64,000 nt of DNA, taken from positions 52,606 through 116,605 of the forward strand of contig NZ_JAEUXJ010000014.1 of the NCBI RefSeq assembly GCF_016775475.1, given 5' to 3'. This DNA is from Belnapia mucosa (GTDB lineage Bacteria; Pseudomonadota; Alphaproteobacteria; Acetobacterales; Acetobacteraceae). Below are positions 8,658 to 17,475 of the stretch, piece after piece. Under the pieces are notes generated by a model that searched no databases, had not been told where the DNA came from, and was given only the letters and a program-made list of their open reading frames with translations. The stretch's first letter is position 1. Each line of letters starts with the position of its first letter. Made by a program: the position numbers and the translations under genes.

Positions 8658-9647
8658 ATGACACTCTCCCGCCGCGGCCTCGGCCTCGCCGCGCTCTCCG
8701 GGCTTGTCACGCCCGCGCTGGCCCAGGCGCAACCCTCGGCCCCCTGGCCGCAAGCCCAGCCCGTCCGCTTCGTCGTGCCCTTCGCGCCTGGCGGCACCAC
8801 CGACATCATCGCCCGGATCCTGATGGCCGATGTGTCCCGCCGGATCGGCCAGACGATCCTGGTGGAGAACCGCCCGGGCGCGGGGGCTACGCTCGGCACC
8901 GGCCAGGTCGCCCGCGCGGCGCCGGACGGCTACACGCTGGTGCTCTCGGTCATCAGCGCGATGGTGGTGGGCAAGGTGCTCTATGGCGAGCGCGTGACCT
9001 GGGACCCCGACCGGGACTTCGCGCACATCGCCATGGTAATGAGCACGCCCTACCTGATCCTCGTCCGCCCGGACCTGCCGATCCGCAGCCTGGCCGACCT
9101 CGTGGCCGAGGCGCGGCGCCAGCCGGACGCGCTGAGCTATGGCAGCGCCGGCATTGGCTCCATGCCGCACCTCGTGATGATGCGCTTCCTCGCCGCGGCC
9201 GGGATCACGATGACCCACGTGCCCTACCGGGGCGCGGCGCAGATCGCGACCGACATCGCGGGCGGCGTGCTGCCGATGATGGTGGACAGCCTGACGGCGG
9301 CCAGCGCCAATATCCGCAGCGGCGCGCTGCGCCCGCTGGCGCATACCTGGCCCGAGCGCATCCCCGCCTTCCCGGAGATTCCGACCTTCCGCGAACTGGG
9401 CTTCGGGGATCTGGTGGTGGACGGATGGTCCGGCGTCGCCGCGCCCGCGCGCACGCCGCGCCCGATCCAGGAGCGGCTGGCCGCCGCGATCCGCGAATCG
9501 CTGGAGACACCCGATGTCGTCCGCCGCTACGCCGAGACGGCGACCGCGCCGGGCCGCTTCTTCCTCGACGACGCGCAGCGCTTCGTGCGTGAGGAGCTGG
9601 TGGCCTGGACGCCCATCATCCGCGCCTCCGGCGCCACGGTGGACTGA
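8658..9647 (+). CDS. Bug-family tripartite tricarboxylate receptor (TctC-like), copy 2
   Basis: Predicted 329 aa. Start at 8658 (MTLSRRGLGLAAL) follows a GAGGAACGACAGG stretch. Signal peptide with RR and a LAQAQ cleavage region, then VRFVVPFAPGGTTDIIAR, LVENRPGAGATLG, LSYGSAGIGSMPHLV and THVPYRGAAQIATDIAGG. It clearly differs from copy 1, so the pair is not a fresh duplication; the two may bind different ligands or form the supply for one unseen membrane carrier. Its stop overlaps the flavin reductase start (TGATG). Confidence 0.9.
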   Translation: MTLSRRGLGLAALSGLVTPALAQAQPSAPWPQAQPVRFVVPFAPGGTTDIIARILMADVSRRIGQTILVENRPGAGATLGTGQVARAAPDGYTLVLSVISAMVVGKVLYGERVTWDPDRDFAHIAMVMSTPYLILVRPDLPIRSLADLVAEARRQPDALSYGSAGIGSMPHLVMMRFLAAAGITMTHVPYRGAAQIATDIAGGVLPMMVDSLTAASANIRSGALRPLAHTWPERIPAFPEIPTFRELGFGDLVVDGWSGVAAPARTPRPIQERLAAAIRESLETPDVVRRYAETATAPGRFFLDDAQRFVREELVAWTPIIRASGATVD

Positions 9648-10282
9648 TGTTCTACGAGCCGCGCCACGGCCACGGCCTGCCGCACGACCCCATCAAGGCG
9701 ATCGTCGCGCCGCGCCCGATCGGCTGGATTTCCACCATCGATGCCGCCGGGCGCCCCAATCTCGCGCCCTACAGCTATTTCAACATGGTGCATAACCGCC
9801 CGCCCATGGTGGCCTTCGGCAGCGAGGGGCTGAAGCATAGCGCGGCCAATGCCTTCGCCACGCGCGAATTCGTCTTCAACCTGGCGACGCGCCCGCTCTT
9901 CGCGGCGATGAATGCCAGTTCCGGCGATCTGCCGGAGGGCATGAACGAGTTCGATGCCGCCGGGCTTGCCGCCGTGCCCTCGCGCATGGTGCGCCCGCCG
10001 CGCGTGGCGGAGAGCCCCGCCGCCCTGGAATGCCGGGTGGTGCAGGCGATGAAGTTGAACGACCTGGACGGCCGCCCGACGGACGGCTTCCTCGTCATCG
10101 GCCAAGTGGTGGGAATCCACATCGACGACCGCTTCCTGATCGGCGGCCGGTTCGACGCAGTGGCAGCGCAGACCATCGCGCGCTGCGGCTACCGCGACTA
10201 CACCCAGGTGACGGAGACGTTCGAGGCGCTACGACCCTCGGACCAGGGAAGGTTCCCGGACGCAAGCGACGCTGCACGATAG
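9647..10282 (+). CDS. Flavin reductase-like protein, FMN-binding split barrel
   Basis: Predicted 211 aa, coupled to the preceding receptor by a TGATG overlap. The split-barrel FMN site is visible: DPIKAIVAPRPIGWISTIDAAGRPNLAPYSYFN at the N-terminus (read in pieces), PPMVAFGS, then TREFVFNLAT and a C-terminal RCGYRDYTQV. Family members reduce flavin or act as small FMN oxidoreductases supplying FMNH2 to a monooxygenase, but no flavin monooxygenase gene is present here. It is the last gene of the TetR-controlled cassette and probably performs the redox step after M24-mediated hydrolysis (inferred). Confidence 0.85.
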   Translation: MFYEPRHGHGLPHDPIKAIVAPRPIGWISTIDAAGRPNLAPYSYFNMVHNRPPMVAFGSEGLKHSAANAFATREFVFNLATRPLFAAMNASSGDLPEGMNEFDAAGLAAVPSRMVRPPRVAESPAALECRVVQAMKLNDLDGRPTDGFLVIGQVVGIHIDDRFLIGGRFDAVAAQTIARCGYRDYTQVTETFEALRPSDQGRFPDASDAAR

Positions 10283-10589
10283 ACCATATCGAACGGGCGT
10301 AGGCCGCGCCGCGCGCGAGACGCCTGCACGGCCCGCAGGTCGCGCCGGTTCCAGGCCGCGATCCACTCCGCCGCGTGCCGGATCATTTGATCCCGATCCA
10401 GGTGTGCCCGCTGGCGCGGCGCCGCGAGTGAGAACGGCGCGCGTCCGTTAACCGCCGTTCACTGAGGGGCCCGGCGGACGCCTTCGCATCGGCACTCGCG
10501 ATGGCCACCGCGGCACGCCTTGAGGTTACCTCACGCGCCGTGAGGAGTTCTCGCTCGCTGCCCCGGTGCCGTCCGACGACCATGGCGGC
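10283..10589. other. Intergenic region; possible SnoaL-like stub and a short palindrome
   Basis: Between the flavin reductase and the DUF1127 gene. On the minus strand a Met at 10386 begins HAAEWIAAWNRRDLRAV, which looks like the first helix of a SnoaL/NTF2-like protein but degenerates within about 25 codons; I read it as a possible stub, not a gene. A 13-base palindrome at 10521-10533 lies upstream of the DUF1127 start. Confidence 0.3.
10521..10533. promoter_or_regulatory. Short palindrome upstream of the DUF1127 gene
   Basis: TGAGGTTACCTCA is a perfect inverted repeat around one central base, and a further TGAGG follows eight bases later. It lies 57 bases before the chosen DUF1127 start and could be an operator or part of a promoter. 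There is no independent support. Confidence 0.3.
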
Positions 10590-10904
10590 ATGACGACTTT
10601 GGCACAGGCTCCTGCAACGCCAATCCGGAGAGAGACACAGGCGCCAGACGCCGCGTGTCATGAGAGCGCATCACCCACGGCGCGTGACCGCCTGGCGGAA
10701 GGGACCAATGGGGTGCCGGTCCCGCCGGATGCGCTGCATCGGGCCACGCCGCTTGGGCGTCTGGTCGCCACGATCCGGCTCTGGCGGCGCCGCGCGCGGG
10801 AGAGCCAGGAGCTCCTGGGCATGTCGGACGCGGCACTGCACGACATCGGGATTTCACGCAACGAGGCCTGGCGCGAGGCGAGGAAGCCGTCCTGGCGCGC
10901 CTAG
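10590..10904 (+). CDS. DUF1127 (YjiS-like) domain protein
   Basis: Predicted 104 aa from ATG 10590; a GTG at 10566 would add eight residues. The N-terminal 65 residues are low-complexity and Ala/Pro-rich. The C-terminus is a DUF1127 domain: IRLWRRRARESQELLGMSD, then ALHDIGISRNEAWREARKP. The RxxxLxxLxxxxLxDIGxxR core is characteristic. Small DUF1127 proteins in alphaproteobacteria are linked to RNA binding, phosphate/carbon metabolism and stress-dependent regulation. This one is longer than the usual 45-75 aa because of its N-terminal extension. It is followed after 36 bases by a crotonase gene. Confidence 0.75.
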   Translation: MTTLAQAPATPIRRETQAPDAACHESASPTARDRLAEGTNGVPVPPDALHRATPLGRLVATIRLWRRRARESQELLGMSDAALHDIGISRNEAWREARKPSWRA

Positions 10905-10940
10905 GCATGCGCCACCCTCCGGCACGACAAGGAGCAAGCC

Positions 10941-11750
10941 ATGATTTCGGACCCGGGGCATCAGCCGGCGCCGCTCCACATAGCCCGCGACGGCAGCGTC
11001 GCGATTGTCACGCTCACGCGCCCCGAGGCGCTCAATGCCCTGAGCAACGAGCTCATCGGCCGGCTCATGGACGCCCTCGATGCGTTGGAGCTCGACGACG
11101 GGGTGCGCGCCATAGCGATCACTGGACGCGGGCGCGCCTTCAGCGCCGGGGCCGATATCAAGGGCTTTCTGCCGCATATGCGGGTGGGGCCGCGCGAGGC
11201 AGTCGCACATTTCCTGCGACCGGGGCAGCGGCTGACGGCGCGCGTCGAGGCCTTTCCAAAACCCATCATCGCCGCCGTGAACGGCCTCGCCTTCGGCGGG
11301 GGCTGCGAGCTGGTGGAGGCCACGCATATCGCGGTCGCTTCGACCTCGGCGGTCTTTGCAAAGGCCGAGATCAACATCGGGATCATCCCGACCTTCGGGG
11401 GAACGCAGCGGCTGCCGCGCAATGTCGGCCGCAAGGCCGCGACGGAGCTGATCCTGACGGGCCGGCGCTTCGACGCGGAGGAGGCGCTGCGGCTCGGGCT
11501 GGTCAACCAGGTTGTGCCGGACGAGGCGCTCATGCCGACGGTGCTGGGGATCGCCCGCGACATCGCGTCGAAGCCTCCCCTCAGTGTTTCGGCGGCCCTG
11601 TCCGCCATCCATCGCGGGCAGGATGCGGCGATCGAAGGCGGCCTCGCGATCGAGGAGGCGTCCTTCGCGGTGATCGTGCCGACGCGGGATGCCCTGGAGG
11701 GGGTTACTGCCTTCGTGGAGAAACGGGCTCCGCATTTCGTCGGGCGCTGA
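10941..11750 (+). CDS. Enoyl-CoA hydratase/isomerase (crotonase family)
   Basis: Predicted 269 aa, start after AAGGAGCAAGCC. Crotonase features: TLTRPEALNALS, the oxyanion-hole segment FSAGADIKGF, PIIAAVNGLAFGGGCEL (first catalytic Glu in GGGCEL), and AKAEINIGIIPTFGGTQRL (second catalytic Glu). Both glutamates of hydratase-active crotonases are present, so hydration of a 2-enoyl-CoA is plausible. No other beta-oxidation gene adjoins; the next gene is a LysR regulator on the same strand, which may or may not control it. Confidence 0.85.
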   Translation: MISDPGHQPAPLHIARDGSVAIVTLTRPEALNALSNELIGRLMDALDALELDDGVRAIAITGRGRAFSAGADIKGFLPHMRVGPREAVAHFLRPGQRLTARVEAFPKPIIAAVNGLAFGGGCELVEATHIAVASTSAVFAKAEINIGIIPTFGGTQRLPRNVGRKAATELILTGRRFDAEEALRLGLVNQVVPDEALMPTVLGIARDIASKPPLSVSAALSAIHRGQDAAIEGGLAIEEASFAVIVPTRDALEGVTAFVEKRAPHFVGR

Positions 11751-11843
11751 CCTGGCGCTCCGCCGCAACATGTCAGCCATGCTTACCCGTCCATAGAAGC
11801 GGGACCTGTTCTGCCCTGAAATGGTGGCGGAGGTCCCTGGCTC

Positions 11844-12713
11844 ATGGCGCACCGGCTGCCCCCCTTCTCCGCATTGCGCGTCTTCGAGGCGGCCGGCCGC
11901 TGCGGCGGCTTCACGGCGGCGGCCGCGGAACTCGGGGTGACACCGAGCGCCGTGAGCCACGGCGTGCGCACGCTCGAGGATACACTCGGCGTGCCGCTGT
12001 TCCACCGGGATCAGCGCGGCATGCGCCTTACGCCAGCCGGCGAGCAGCTTCTGCAGGAGGCGACGCGCGCCTTCGAGGGCCTGTCCCGCTGCGTGGACAC
12101 CCTCACCCAGCCACGCACGGGACGGCGCCTGGCGGGCAGCGTGGCGCCAACCTTCGCCACGGGCTGGCTTCTGCCGCGCCTTCCCGAGCTGCGCCGGCGG
12201 CACCCGACGCTCGACCTGGCGATTTCCACGGAGCGCGAGCATGTGCAGCTCGGCGACGGGCGCTTCGACTTCGCGATCCGCATGGCCGCGGCGCCCTCCG
12301 GGGCGGCGGAGTGGCACCGGCTTGCGCCGGTGGGCCTGGTGCCGGTGGCGGCCGCCGAATGCCGGCTGACCCTGGCCGAGGCGCTGGCGCGCCTGCCAGC
12401 CATCCATGTCATGGCAGCCGGAGAGGATTGGGATGCCTGGGCCGCGTTGCGCGGCGTCGCGGCGCCTGATCCGTCGCGGGGGCTGCGCTTCGACACGGTC
12501 CAGATGGCGTTGGAAGCGGCCGCGAAGGGCCTGGGCCTCGCGCTCGCGCGGCTCCCGGTCTGCGCCGATGACATCGCGGCCGGCCGCGTGCGCAGCCTCG
12601 ACGCGCCGGTGGAGGGCTGCACCGCCTACTGGCTCCTGACCCGCCCAGGGCTGCTGCGGCAGCGCGAAGGCCGGCTCTTCGCGGCCTGGCTGCGAGAGCA
12701 GCTGGAGGGCTGA
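11844..12713 (+). CDS. LysR-family transcriptional regulator, GcvA-like
   Basis: Predicted 289 aa. N-terminal winged helix: PPFSALRVFEAAGRCGGF, then AAAELGVTPSAVSHGVRTLE and LGVPLFHRDQRGMRLTPAG. Effector domain starts near residue 90 (GSVAPTFATGWLLPRLPEL) and matches the GcvA/AmpR-type branch. It runs on the same strand as the crotonase at 10941 and is convergent with the broken DMT gene, so its target is not obvious; a LysR gene co-oriented with its target is unusual, and its target may be elsewhere. Confidence 0.85.
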   Translation: MAHRLPPFSALRVFEAAGRCGGFTAAAAELGVTPSAVSHGVRTLEDTLGVPLFHRDQRGMRLTPAGEQLLQEATRAFEGLSRCVDTLTQPRTGRRLAGSVAPTFATGWLLPRLPELRRRHPTLDLAISTEREHVQLGDGRFDFAIRMAAAPSGAAEWHRLAPVGLVPVAAAECRLTLAEALARLPAIHVMAAGEDWDAWAALRGVAAPDPSRGLRFDTVQMALEAAAKGLGLALARLPVCADDIAAGRVRSLDAPVEGCTAYWLLTRPGLLRQREGRLFAAWLREQLEG

Positions 12714-12756
12714 CGCCGGCCGCGAGAGGCATGAGCGGGTCGGCCCCCTCAACGTC

Positions 12757-13653
12757 TTACCTTCCCGCCGGAGTAGCATCCCTGCGCCGCAGGTCCGTGC
12801 CACGGCTTGCCAGGGAAAGAAGGCTGCCCCCCGCCAATACGGGGAGGGCGGGGGTAGGCGCCTCGGCCAATAGCGGCGCGGCGGCGAGCGCCGTCACGGA
12901 TGGCACCAGCGCCATGCACGCCGCGGCGCCAACCGCCCAAGGCGCTGGACGACCCAGCTGTAGACGAACACGGACACCGTTCCGATCAACACGCCCTGGA
13001 TCGCCACCTGTGTCAGCACCACGGCAGCGCCTGCCACATGCAGCTGTGGCTCCACGAGGAGCAGATACAGGGGCAGATAGCCGATCGCCGGCAGTACGGC
13101 GACCGTCGCTGCCGTGCCGATCGGATCGATCTTCAGGCGCGCCGTCAGGAGCCCGAAGCCAGACCAGACGGCAGAGGCGGAGAGGACGAGGCAGACGCCC
13201 AGGATCTGCCTGACGCCCCCCAGGCTTACGTCGTCCAGAAGGACCACGACAAGTGCGGCAGCCACGAGGCAGATCCCCCACAACCGGCGCCTGCTGGGTG
13301 GGGGTCTGGCCAAGGCGAACCCAATGACGAAGGTAAAAAGCGGCAGCGCCCCATGCAGCAGCGCACCCGCATGGGAGGCCGGCACGATAGCGAGGCCCGA
13401 CAAAGGCAAGTCCGGCAAAGCCAATTCCCCCCGCGGCTGCCAGCTTTAGCGAGTCCAGACTGAGGAGGGCACGACCCCGTCGGATTGCGAAGGGCAGCAG
13501 CAGAAGACCGCTGGTAGCGAACCGGATGGCCAGAAGGTCCTGCGGCGCAAGGGCAGCCCCATAGGCGAGGCGCGAAGCGAGGGTGAAGGTCGCCAGGATG
13601 CCGATCAGCGCCACACCGCCAATGATGTTTCCAACTCTGCCAATGGCGGGCAT
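12757..13653 (-). pseudogene. EamA/DMT-family permease interrupted by two compensating frameshifts
   Basis: Start at 13653 (MPAIGRVGNIIGGVALIG). The first three membrane helices are in one frame up to GFAGLAFVG. Near 13396-13398 an extra base in a GGG run (minus strand) moves the sequence to a second frame, which carries LAIVPASHAGALLHGALP, the ARPPPSRRRLWG loop and several helices up to VYSWVVQRLG. Near 12945 one base is missing and the first frame resumes with AVGAAACMALVPSVTAL to the stop at 12757. Rejoined, the parts give a normal ten-helix EamA metabolite exporter of roughly 298 aa. Either a decaying gene or two sequencing/assembly indels; both errors falling in G/C runs makes the latter possible. 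Confidence 0.75.
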
Positions 13654-13660
13654 GACCCCA

Positions 13661-14344
13661 TCAGGCCGTGGCGTCACCATGGGCGGATCCATGCCGCGAC
13701 GCCCGACCTGGCGGGCTGAAGGGCTGCACAACGGATGCGAAGGCCGGCATCGCCTCGCAAGCCGCGGCATGCGCCGCCAGATGCGGACGCTGCGCCGGGG
13801 CGTGCAAGGATGGATGCGCCTCAGCGAGGAACCGCAATGCGCAGGCGACCGCGATGTCGGGATGGCCGGGCGTAGCGCCGAACCAGAACGGCGTCGCACA
13901 GGCCACCCGCTCCGCCTCGAGTGCTGCGAGCACGTCGCTGATCTGGGCGGAGCAGCGCGCTATCCAGAGGTCCGAGATCTTGTCATGCAGGAGCTGTTCG
14001 TAGAGCAGACTCACCAGCTTGTCGCACAGCCCGGTGGCCAGCGCGCAGATGCGCAGCATGGTCCGCCGAGCCTGCCCCTCCCGCGCGATCAACCGGGCCT
14101 CGCCCGCGATCTCATCCAGATAATCCAGGATGGCTGCGCTTTCGATCAGCACTTCGCCGCCATCCAGCACCAATGCCGGCACGCGCCGCAATGGGTTGAT
14201 GGCCGCCAGGCGGTCGGCATCGCCGAAGGTGGACCAGGGCCTATGCTCGTAGGTCAGGCCAAGGATGCGAAGCGCGACGGCCACGCGCCGCACGAAGGGT
14301 GAGTCGTATTGGCCTACCAGGATCACCGCTTTCGACCCATGCAT
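13661..14344 (-). CDS. Glutathione S-transferase family protein
   Basis: Predicted 227 aa. N-terminal thioredoxin fold: VILVGQYDSPFVRRVAVAL, with Ser at 15 in the usual active-site loop, cis-Pro motif RVPALVLDGGEVLIESAAIL (RVPAL then ESAAI), and an all-helical C-terminal domain with ATPFWFGATPGHPDIAVACAL, the GST N-capping-box region. Cytosolic conjugation or peroxide-reducing role by family. It ends 8 bases before the start of the broken DMT gene and is transcribed with it, and is divergent from the MFS gene. The last 20 residues (PPGRASRHGS...) are a low-complexity tail. Confidence 0.85.
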   Translation of the reverse strand: MHGSKAVILVGQYDSPFVRRVAVALRILGLTYEHRPWSTFGDADRLAAINPLRRVPALVLDGGEVLIESAAILDYLDEIAGEARLIAREGQARRTMLRICALATGLCDKLVSLLYEQLLHDKISDLWIARCSAQISDVLAALEAERVACATPFWFGATPGHPDIAVACALRFLAEAHPSLHAPAQRPHLAAHAAACEAMPAFASVVQPFSPPGRASRHGSAHGDATA

Positions 14345-14571
14345 GTCGGGCCATGTTAGCTGCCTGGCGGGTACGTGGCCAGCTTGTGCCTAGCAATTCA
14401 CCTGGCCCGTCTTCGAATGCCCAAGGCATTCAGGACGTTGGGGATCATGCGCGTATTCGGCACCTTGGCGTGAGCCCCGCTCATCCTGCATGAGGAGATC
14501 TGGATTCCGTCGAAGGACAAGGCGGCCGGAAGGTCTCGCGCGCCCCACCCTGTGACGCCGGCTCGGCGCCT

Positions 14572-15867
14572 GTGACGAGAACTCATCCCCCACTCCGGCG
14601 GCCGGATGCCACCCTGCACAGCGTGGTGGATGAGGAGGCGCGGCGCTTGGCAGACAGAACAGCCTCTTCTGGCCTGCGGGCCACCGTCATCGTCGCGGCC
14701 TGCGTCATGGCGGTGTCCATGGGCTTGCGGCAATGCTTCGGCCTCTTCCTCGATCCCGTGGTCGCCGATCTCGGCACCTCCGCCGGGTCCTTCGGCTTCG
14801 CGGTCGCATTGCACAACCTCGTCTGGGGCCTCTCGCAACCCTTTGTCGGCGCGCTCGGCGACCGGTATGGCCCCCGGCCCGTGCTCCTCAGCTGCGGCGC
14901 GCTGTATGCGCTCGGGCTGCTGACCTTCGCGGCGTCCCGCACAGCCTGGATCGGCCTCGATCTCGGCATCGGCGTGCTGACCGGGCTTGGCATCGCCGGC
15001 ACCGGCTTCGGCGTGCTGCTTGGCGCGGTCTCGCGTGCCGCGCCGCCCGAGCGACGGAGCGTGGTGGTCGGTTTGGTCTCGGGCGCTGGCTCCGCCGGCG
15101 TCCTGGCCATCGCACCGCTCGGGGAGGCATTGACGGCTGCCTTCGGCTGGCGCGCGGCGGCGTTCGCCTTCGCCGCGCTCTGTATCCTCATGGCGATGAT
15201 GTCGGCCGCGATCGGCCGCCAGCCGCTGCGGGTGGATGTTTCGCCGGTGCGGGATGGACGATCCGGGGTGCGGGCAGCGATGGCGCATCCAGGCTTCGTC
15301 GCGATGTCTGTCGCCTTCTTCGCCTGCGGGTTCCAATTGATGTTCGTTACCACGCATCTGCCGCGCTTTCTTGGCCTGTGCGGGCAGCCTTCCGCGCTCG
15401 CCGCGCAGGCGCTGGCCGTCATCGGGATCTGCAACGCCTTCGGATCGTACGCCTTCGGCCGGCTCGGGCAGAGATACAGCCCGAAGCGGCTGCTGGCCGG
15501 CATCTACGCGATCCGCACGTCGGCCATCATCGCCTATCTGGCCGTGCCGGTCTCGGCTGAAACCTCGCTTGTCTTCGCTGCGGTGATGGGTGCCACTTGG
15601 CTCGGCGTGGTGCCGCTCGTCTCCGCGCTGATCGTGCGCCTGTTCGGCCTCGCGCAGTTCAACACGCTGTTCGGCCTTGCCTTTCTTGTCCACCAGCTCG
15701 GCGGCTTCGCCGGGGCATGGATGGGTGGCGTCGTGCTCGATGCGACCGGGCGCTACGATGCCGCATGGTGGTCCCTGATCGGCATTGGGGTCATTGCCGC
15801 GTTGCTGCAATGGCCCATGGATGACCAGCCGCGACCGCACGGCCATGCAGCCACCGCTTTGCCGTAG
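14572..15867 (+). CDS. Major facilitator superfamily transporter
   Basis: Predicted 431 aa from a GTG at 14572; GTG 14621 is an alternative and the first Met is inside the first helix region. Twelve hydrophobic segments are visible, starting at VIVAACVMAVSMGLRQCFGLF and ending at WSLIGIGVIAALLQWP. The loop after helix 2, GALGDRYGPRPVLL, is the MFS A-motif. The sequence pattern (GLRQCFGLFLDP, LSQPFVGALGDRYG) is that of OxlT/monocarboxylate-like MFS proteins that carry small organic acids. Divergent from the GST gene across a 227-base gap. Confidence 0.85.
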   Translation: MTRTHPPLRRPDATLHSVVDEEARRLADRTASSGLRATVIVAACVMAVSMGLRQCFGLFLDPVVADLGTSAGSFGFAVALHNLVWGLSQPFVGALGDRYGPRPVLLSCGALYALGLLTFAASRTAWIGLDLGIGVLTGLGIAGTGFGVLLGAVSRAAPPERRSVVVGLVSGAGSAGVLAIAPLGEALTAAFGWRAAAFAFAALCILMAMMSAAIGRQPLRVDVSPVRDGRSGVRAAMAHPGFVAMSVAFFACGFQLMFVTTHLPRFLGLCGQPSALAAQALAVIGICNAFGSYAFGRLGQRYSPKRLLAGIYAIRTSAIIAYLAVPVSAETSLVFAAVMGATWLGVVPLVSALIVRLFGLAQFNTLFGLAFLVHQLGGFAGAWMGGVVLDATGRYDAAWWSLIGIGVIAALLQWPMDDQPRPHGHAATALP

Positions 15868-16004
15868 ATCCCGCTGCCATGCAGGTCACCCCTGGCTCAG
15901 AACTGCCCTGCCCGAGACGGCCGATCGGCACAGGAGGAATCCTGACTGCGATTCAGTCGTCCGACAGCACGGACAGACCACAGAGATTTTGAAAGGCGTT
16001 TCCG

Positions 16005-16442
16005 ATGACCACCGACACCGCCTTCCACGCGGCCGAGCGCGTTGTGGAACTGACCCATGCGGTACAGAGATACTTCGACCTCATGTACGACTGCGACACG
16101 TCGCGCTTCGACCAGGTCTTCCGTTCGACGGTGCAACTCCACGGCTTTCGCGGCGGCCAGATGCTGATGTGGTCCGCTTCGGCCTATCGCGGCATTCTCG
16201 ACAATCGGCAATCTCCGAAGTCGGCGAATGCGCCGCGGTGTGATGAGATCCTGCTGATGGATTTCGCTTCCGACAGCATGGCGCTTGTGAAGCTGCGCCT
16301 GAGAGTCGGCCCGGCGGTGTATGTGGATTACCTCACCTGGCACCGTATCGACGGCGAGTGGCTGATCACCTCGAAGGGATACCACATCGAGGCGGAAGGC
16401 ACAGCCATCCGCAGGGAATCCGGCGGCCATGCCGGGCCATGA
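16005..16442 (+). CDS. NTF2/SnoaL-like protein (lumazine-binding-type family)
   Basis: Predicted 145 aa; start preceded by TGAAAGGCG. The cone-shaped NTF2 fold is suggested by VQRYFDLMYDCDTSRFDQVF, then LHGFRGGQMLMWSASAYRGIL, VKLRLRVGPAVYVDYLTWHRIDGEWLI (read in pieces). This pattern matches the small family labelled putative lumazine-binding (Lumazine_bd_2). Such proteins are enzymes of varied function or ligand binders, so no reaction can be named. Lone gene, tail-to-tail with the asparaginase-like gene. Confidence 0.75.
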   Translation: MTTDTAFHAAERVVELTHAVQRYFDLMYDCDTSRFDQVFRSTVQLHGFRGGQMLMWSASAYRGILDNRQSPKSANAPRCDEILLMDFASDSMALVKLRLRVGPAVYVDYLTWHRIDGEWLITSKGYHIEAEGTAIRRESGGHAGP

Positions 16443-16476
16443 TCACATCGGCCCCGCATCGGTCAGGATCCGACAC

Positions 16477-17475
16477 CTAGTAGCTGGCGAAGATCCGCTC
16501 GATCTCGGCGTGCTCGTTGCTGACGGTCAGCGCGAGCGCCAGCAGGATGCGCGCCTTCTGCGGGTTGAGGTTGTCGGCGGGGATGAAGCCGGCTTCCGCC
16601 AGCTTGGTTGTCGGGAAGACCCGGCCGCTGCCGGCGCGCGTCGATTGCATCACCACCACGCCGGCCGCCCGCGCCTCCCGCAGCGCCGCCGCATCGCCCG
16701 GCGTGACGAAGCCCGGCGCGAAGCCGGCGGCGATGATCCCTTTGGCCCCGGCGGCGGTGAAGGCGCGCACCGCCGTGCCATCTGCGCCGGCATAGCTGTA
16801 GGCGATATCGACCCGCGGCAGCGCCTCCAGCCCGCGAATGTCGAATTCGGTGTCGGGCGCCAGCCGCCGCAGCGGCCGGCGGTACCACACCACCTTGTCG
16901 CCATCGGCCTGGCCGAGCACCCCGAAATCCGGGCTCCGGAAGGTCTGCATCCGGCCGGTGGAGGTCTTGGTCACCTCCCGCGCCGCCTGGATCTCGTCGT
17001 TCAGCAGCACCAGCGCGCCGAGCCCGCGCGCGCCCTCATCCGCCGCGACCCGCACCGCATTCACCAGGTTCAAGCCGGCATCGGTCGAAAGCGCCGAGGC
17101 CGGCCGCTGCGACCCGACCACCACCACGGGCACCGGCACCTTCAGCGTGAGAGAAAGGAAATAGGCCGTCTCCTCCAGCGAGGCGGTGCCATGGCCGATG
17201 ACGATGCCGGCGACCTGGGGATCGTCCTTCACCACCTTGTCGCAGAGCAGGACGAGCTGCTTCCACTCGGCCCAGGCGATCTGTGGCGAGGGCACGTTGC
17301 GGTAGGGCACCGCAAAGACCTCGGCCACCCGCTGCACATCGGGGAAGCGGTCGAGGATGCCGTCGGCCTGGAGCAGGTTGCCCATGGCGCCGTAATTGAC
17401 GGTATCCAGCGGCCCGTTGCCGAGCGAGGAGATGGTCCCGCCCGTGCCGATGAAGGCGATCTTCTTCTTGCTCAT
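16477..17475 (-). CDS. Asparaginase-family amidohydrolase with Ala at the active-site Asp position
   Basis: Predicted 332 aa. Start at 17475 (MSKKKIAFIG) overlaps the stop of the upstream hydrolase gene (ATGA). Homology with bacterial L-asparaginases is end to end: GTGGTIS with nucleophile Thr14, GIVIGHGTASLEETAYFL at 90-107, NDEIQAAREVTKT with the catalytic Lys, and the C-terminal NPQKARILLALAL to RIFASY. In L-asparaginases the second motif is HGTD; here it is HGTA, so Thr97 is kept but the substrate-binding Asp is Ala98 (codon GCC). That Asp contacts the substrate alpha-amino group, so a different amide substrate is likely. No signal peptide seen; cytoplasmic. Confidence 0.85.
   Translation of the reverse strand: MSKKKIAFIGTGGTISSLGNGPLDTVNYGAMGNLLQADGILDRFPDVQRVAEVFAVPYRNVPSPQIAWAEWKQLVLLCDKVVKDDPQVAGIVIGHGTASLEETAYFLSLTLKVPVPVVVVGSQRPASALSTDAGLNLVNAVRVAADEGARGLGALVLLNDEIQAAREVTKTSTGRMQTFRSPDFGVLGQADGDKVVWYRRPLRRLAPDTEFDIRGLEALPRVDIAYSYAGADGTAVRAFTAAGAKGIIAAGFAPGFVTPGDAAALREARAAGVVVMQSTRAGSGRVFPTTKLAEAGFIPADNLNPQKARILLALALTVSNEHAEIERIFASY

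Noticed and set aside
14345..14571. Short minus-strand frame ending HAKVPNTRMIPNVLNALGIR
   Set aside because: It looks vaguely protein-like but matches nothing I recognise and has no start or ribosome site; treated as the GST/MFS divergent promoter region.
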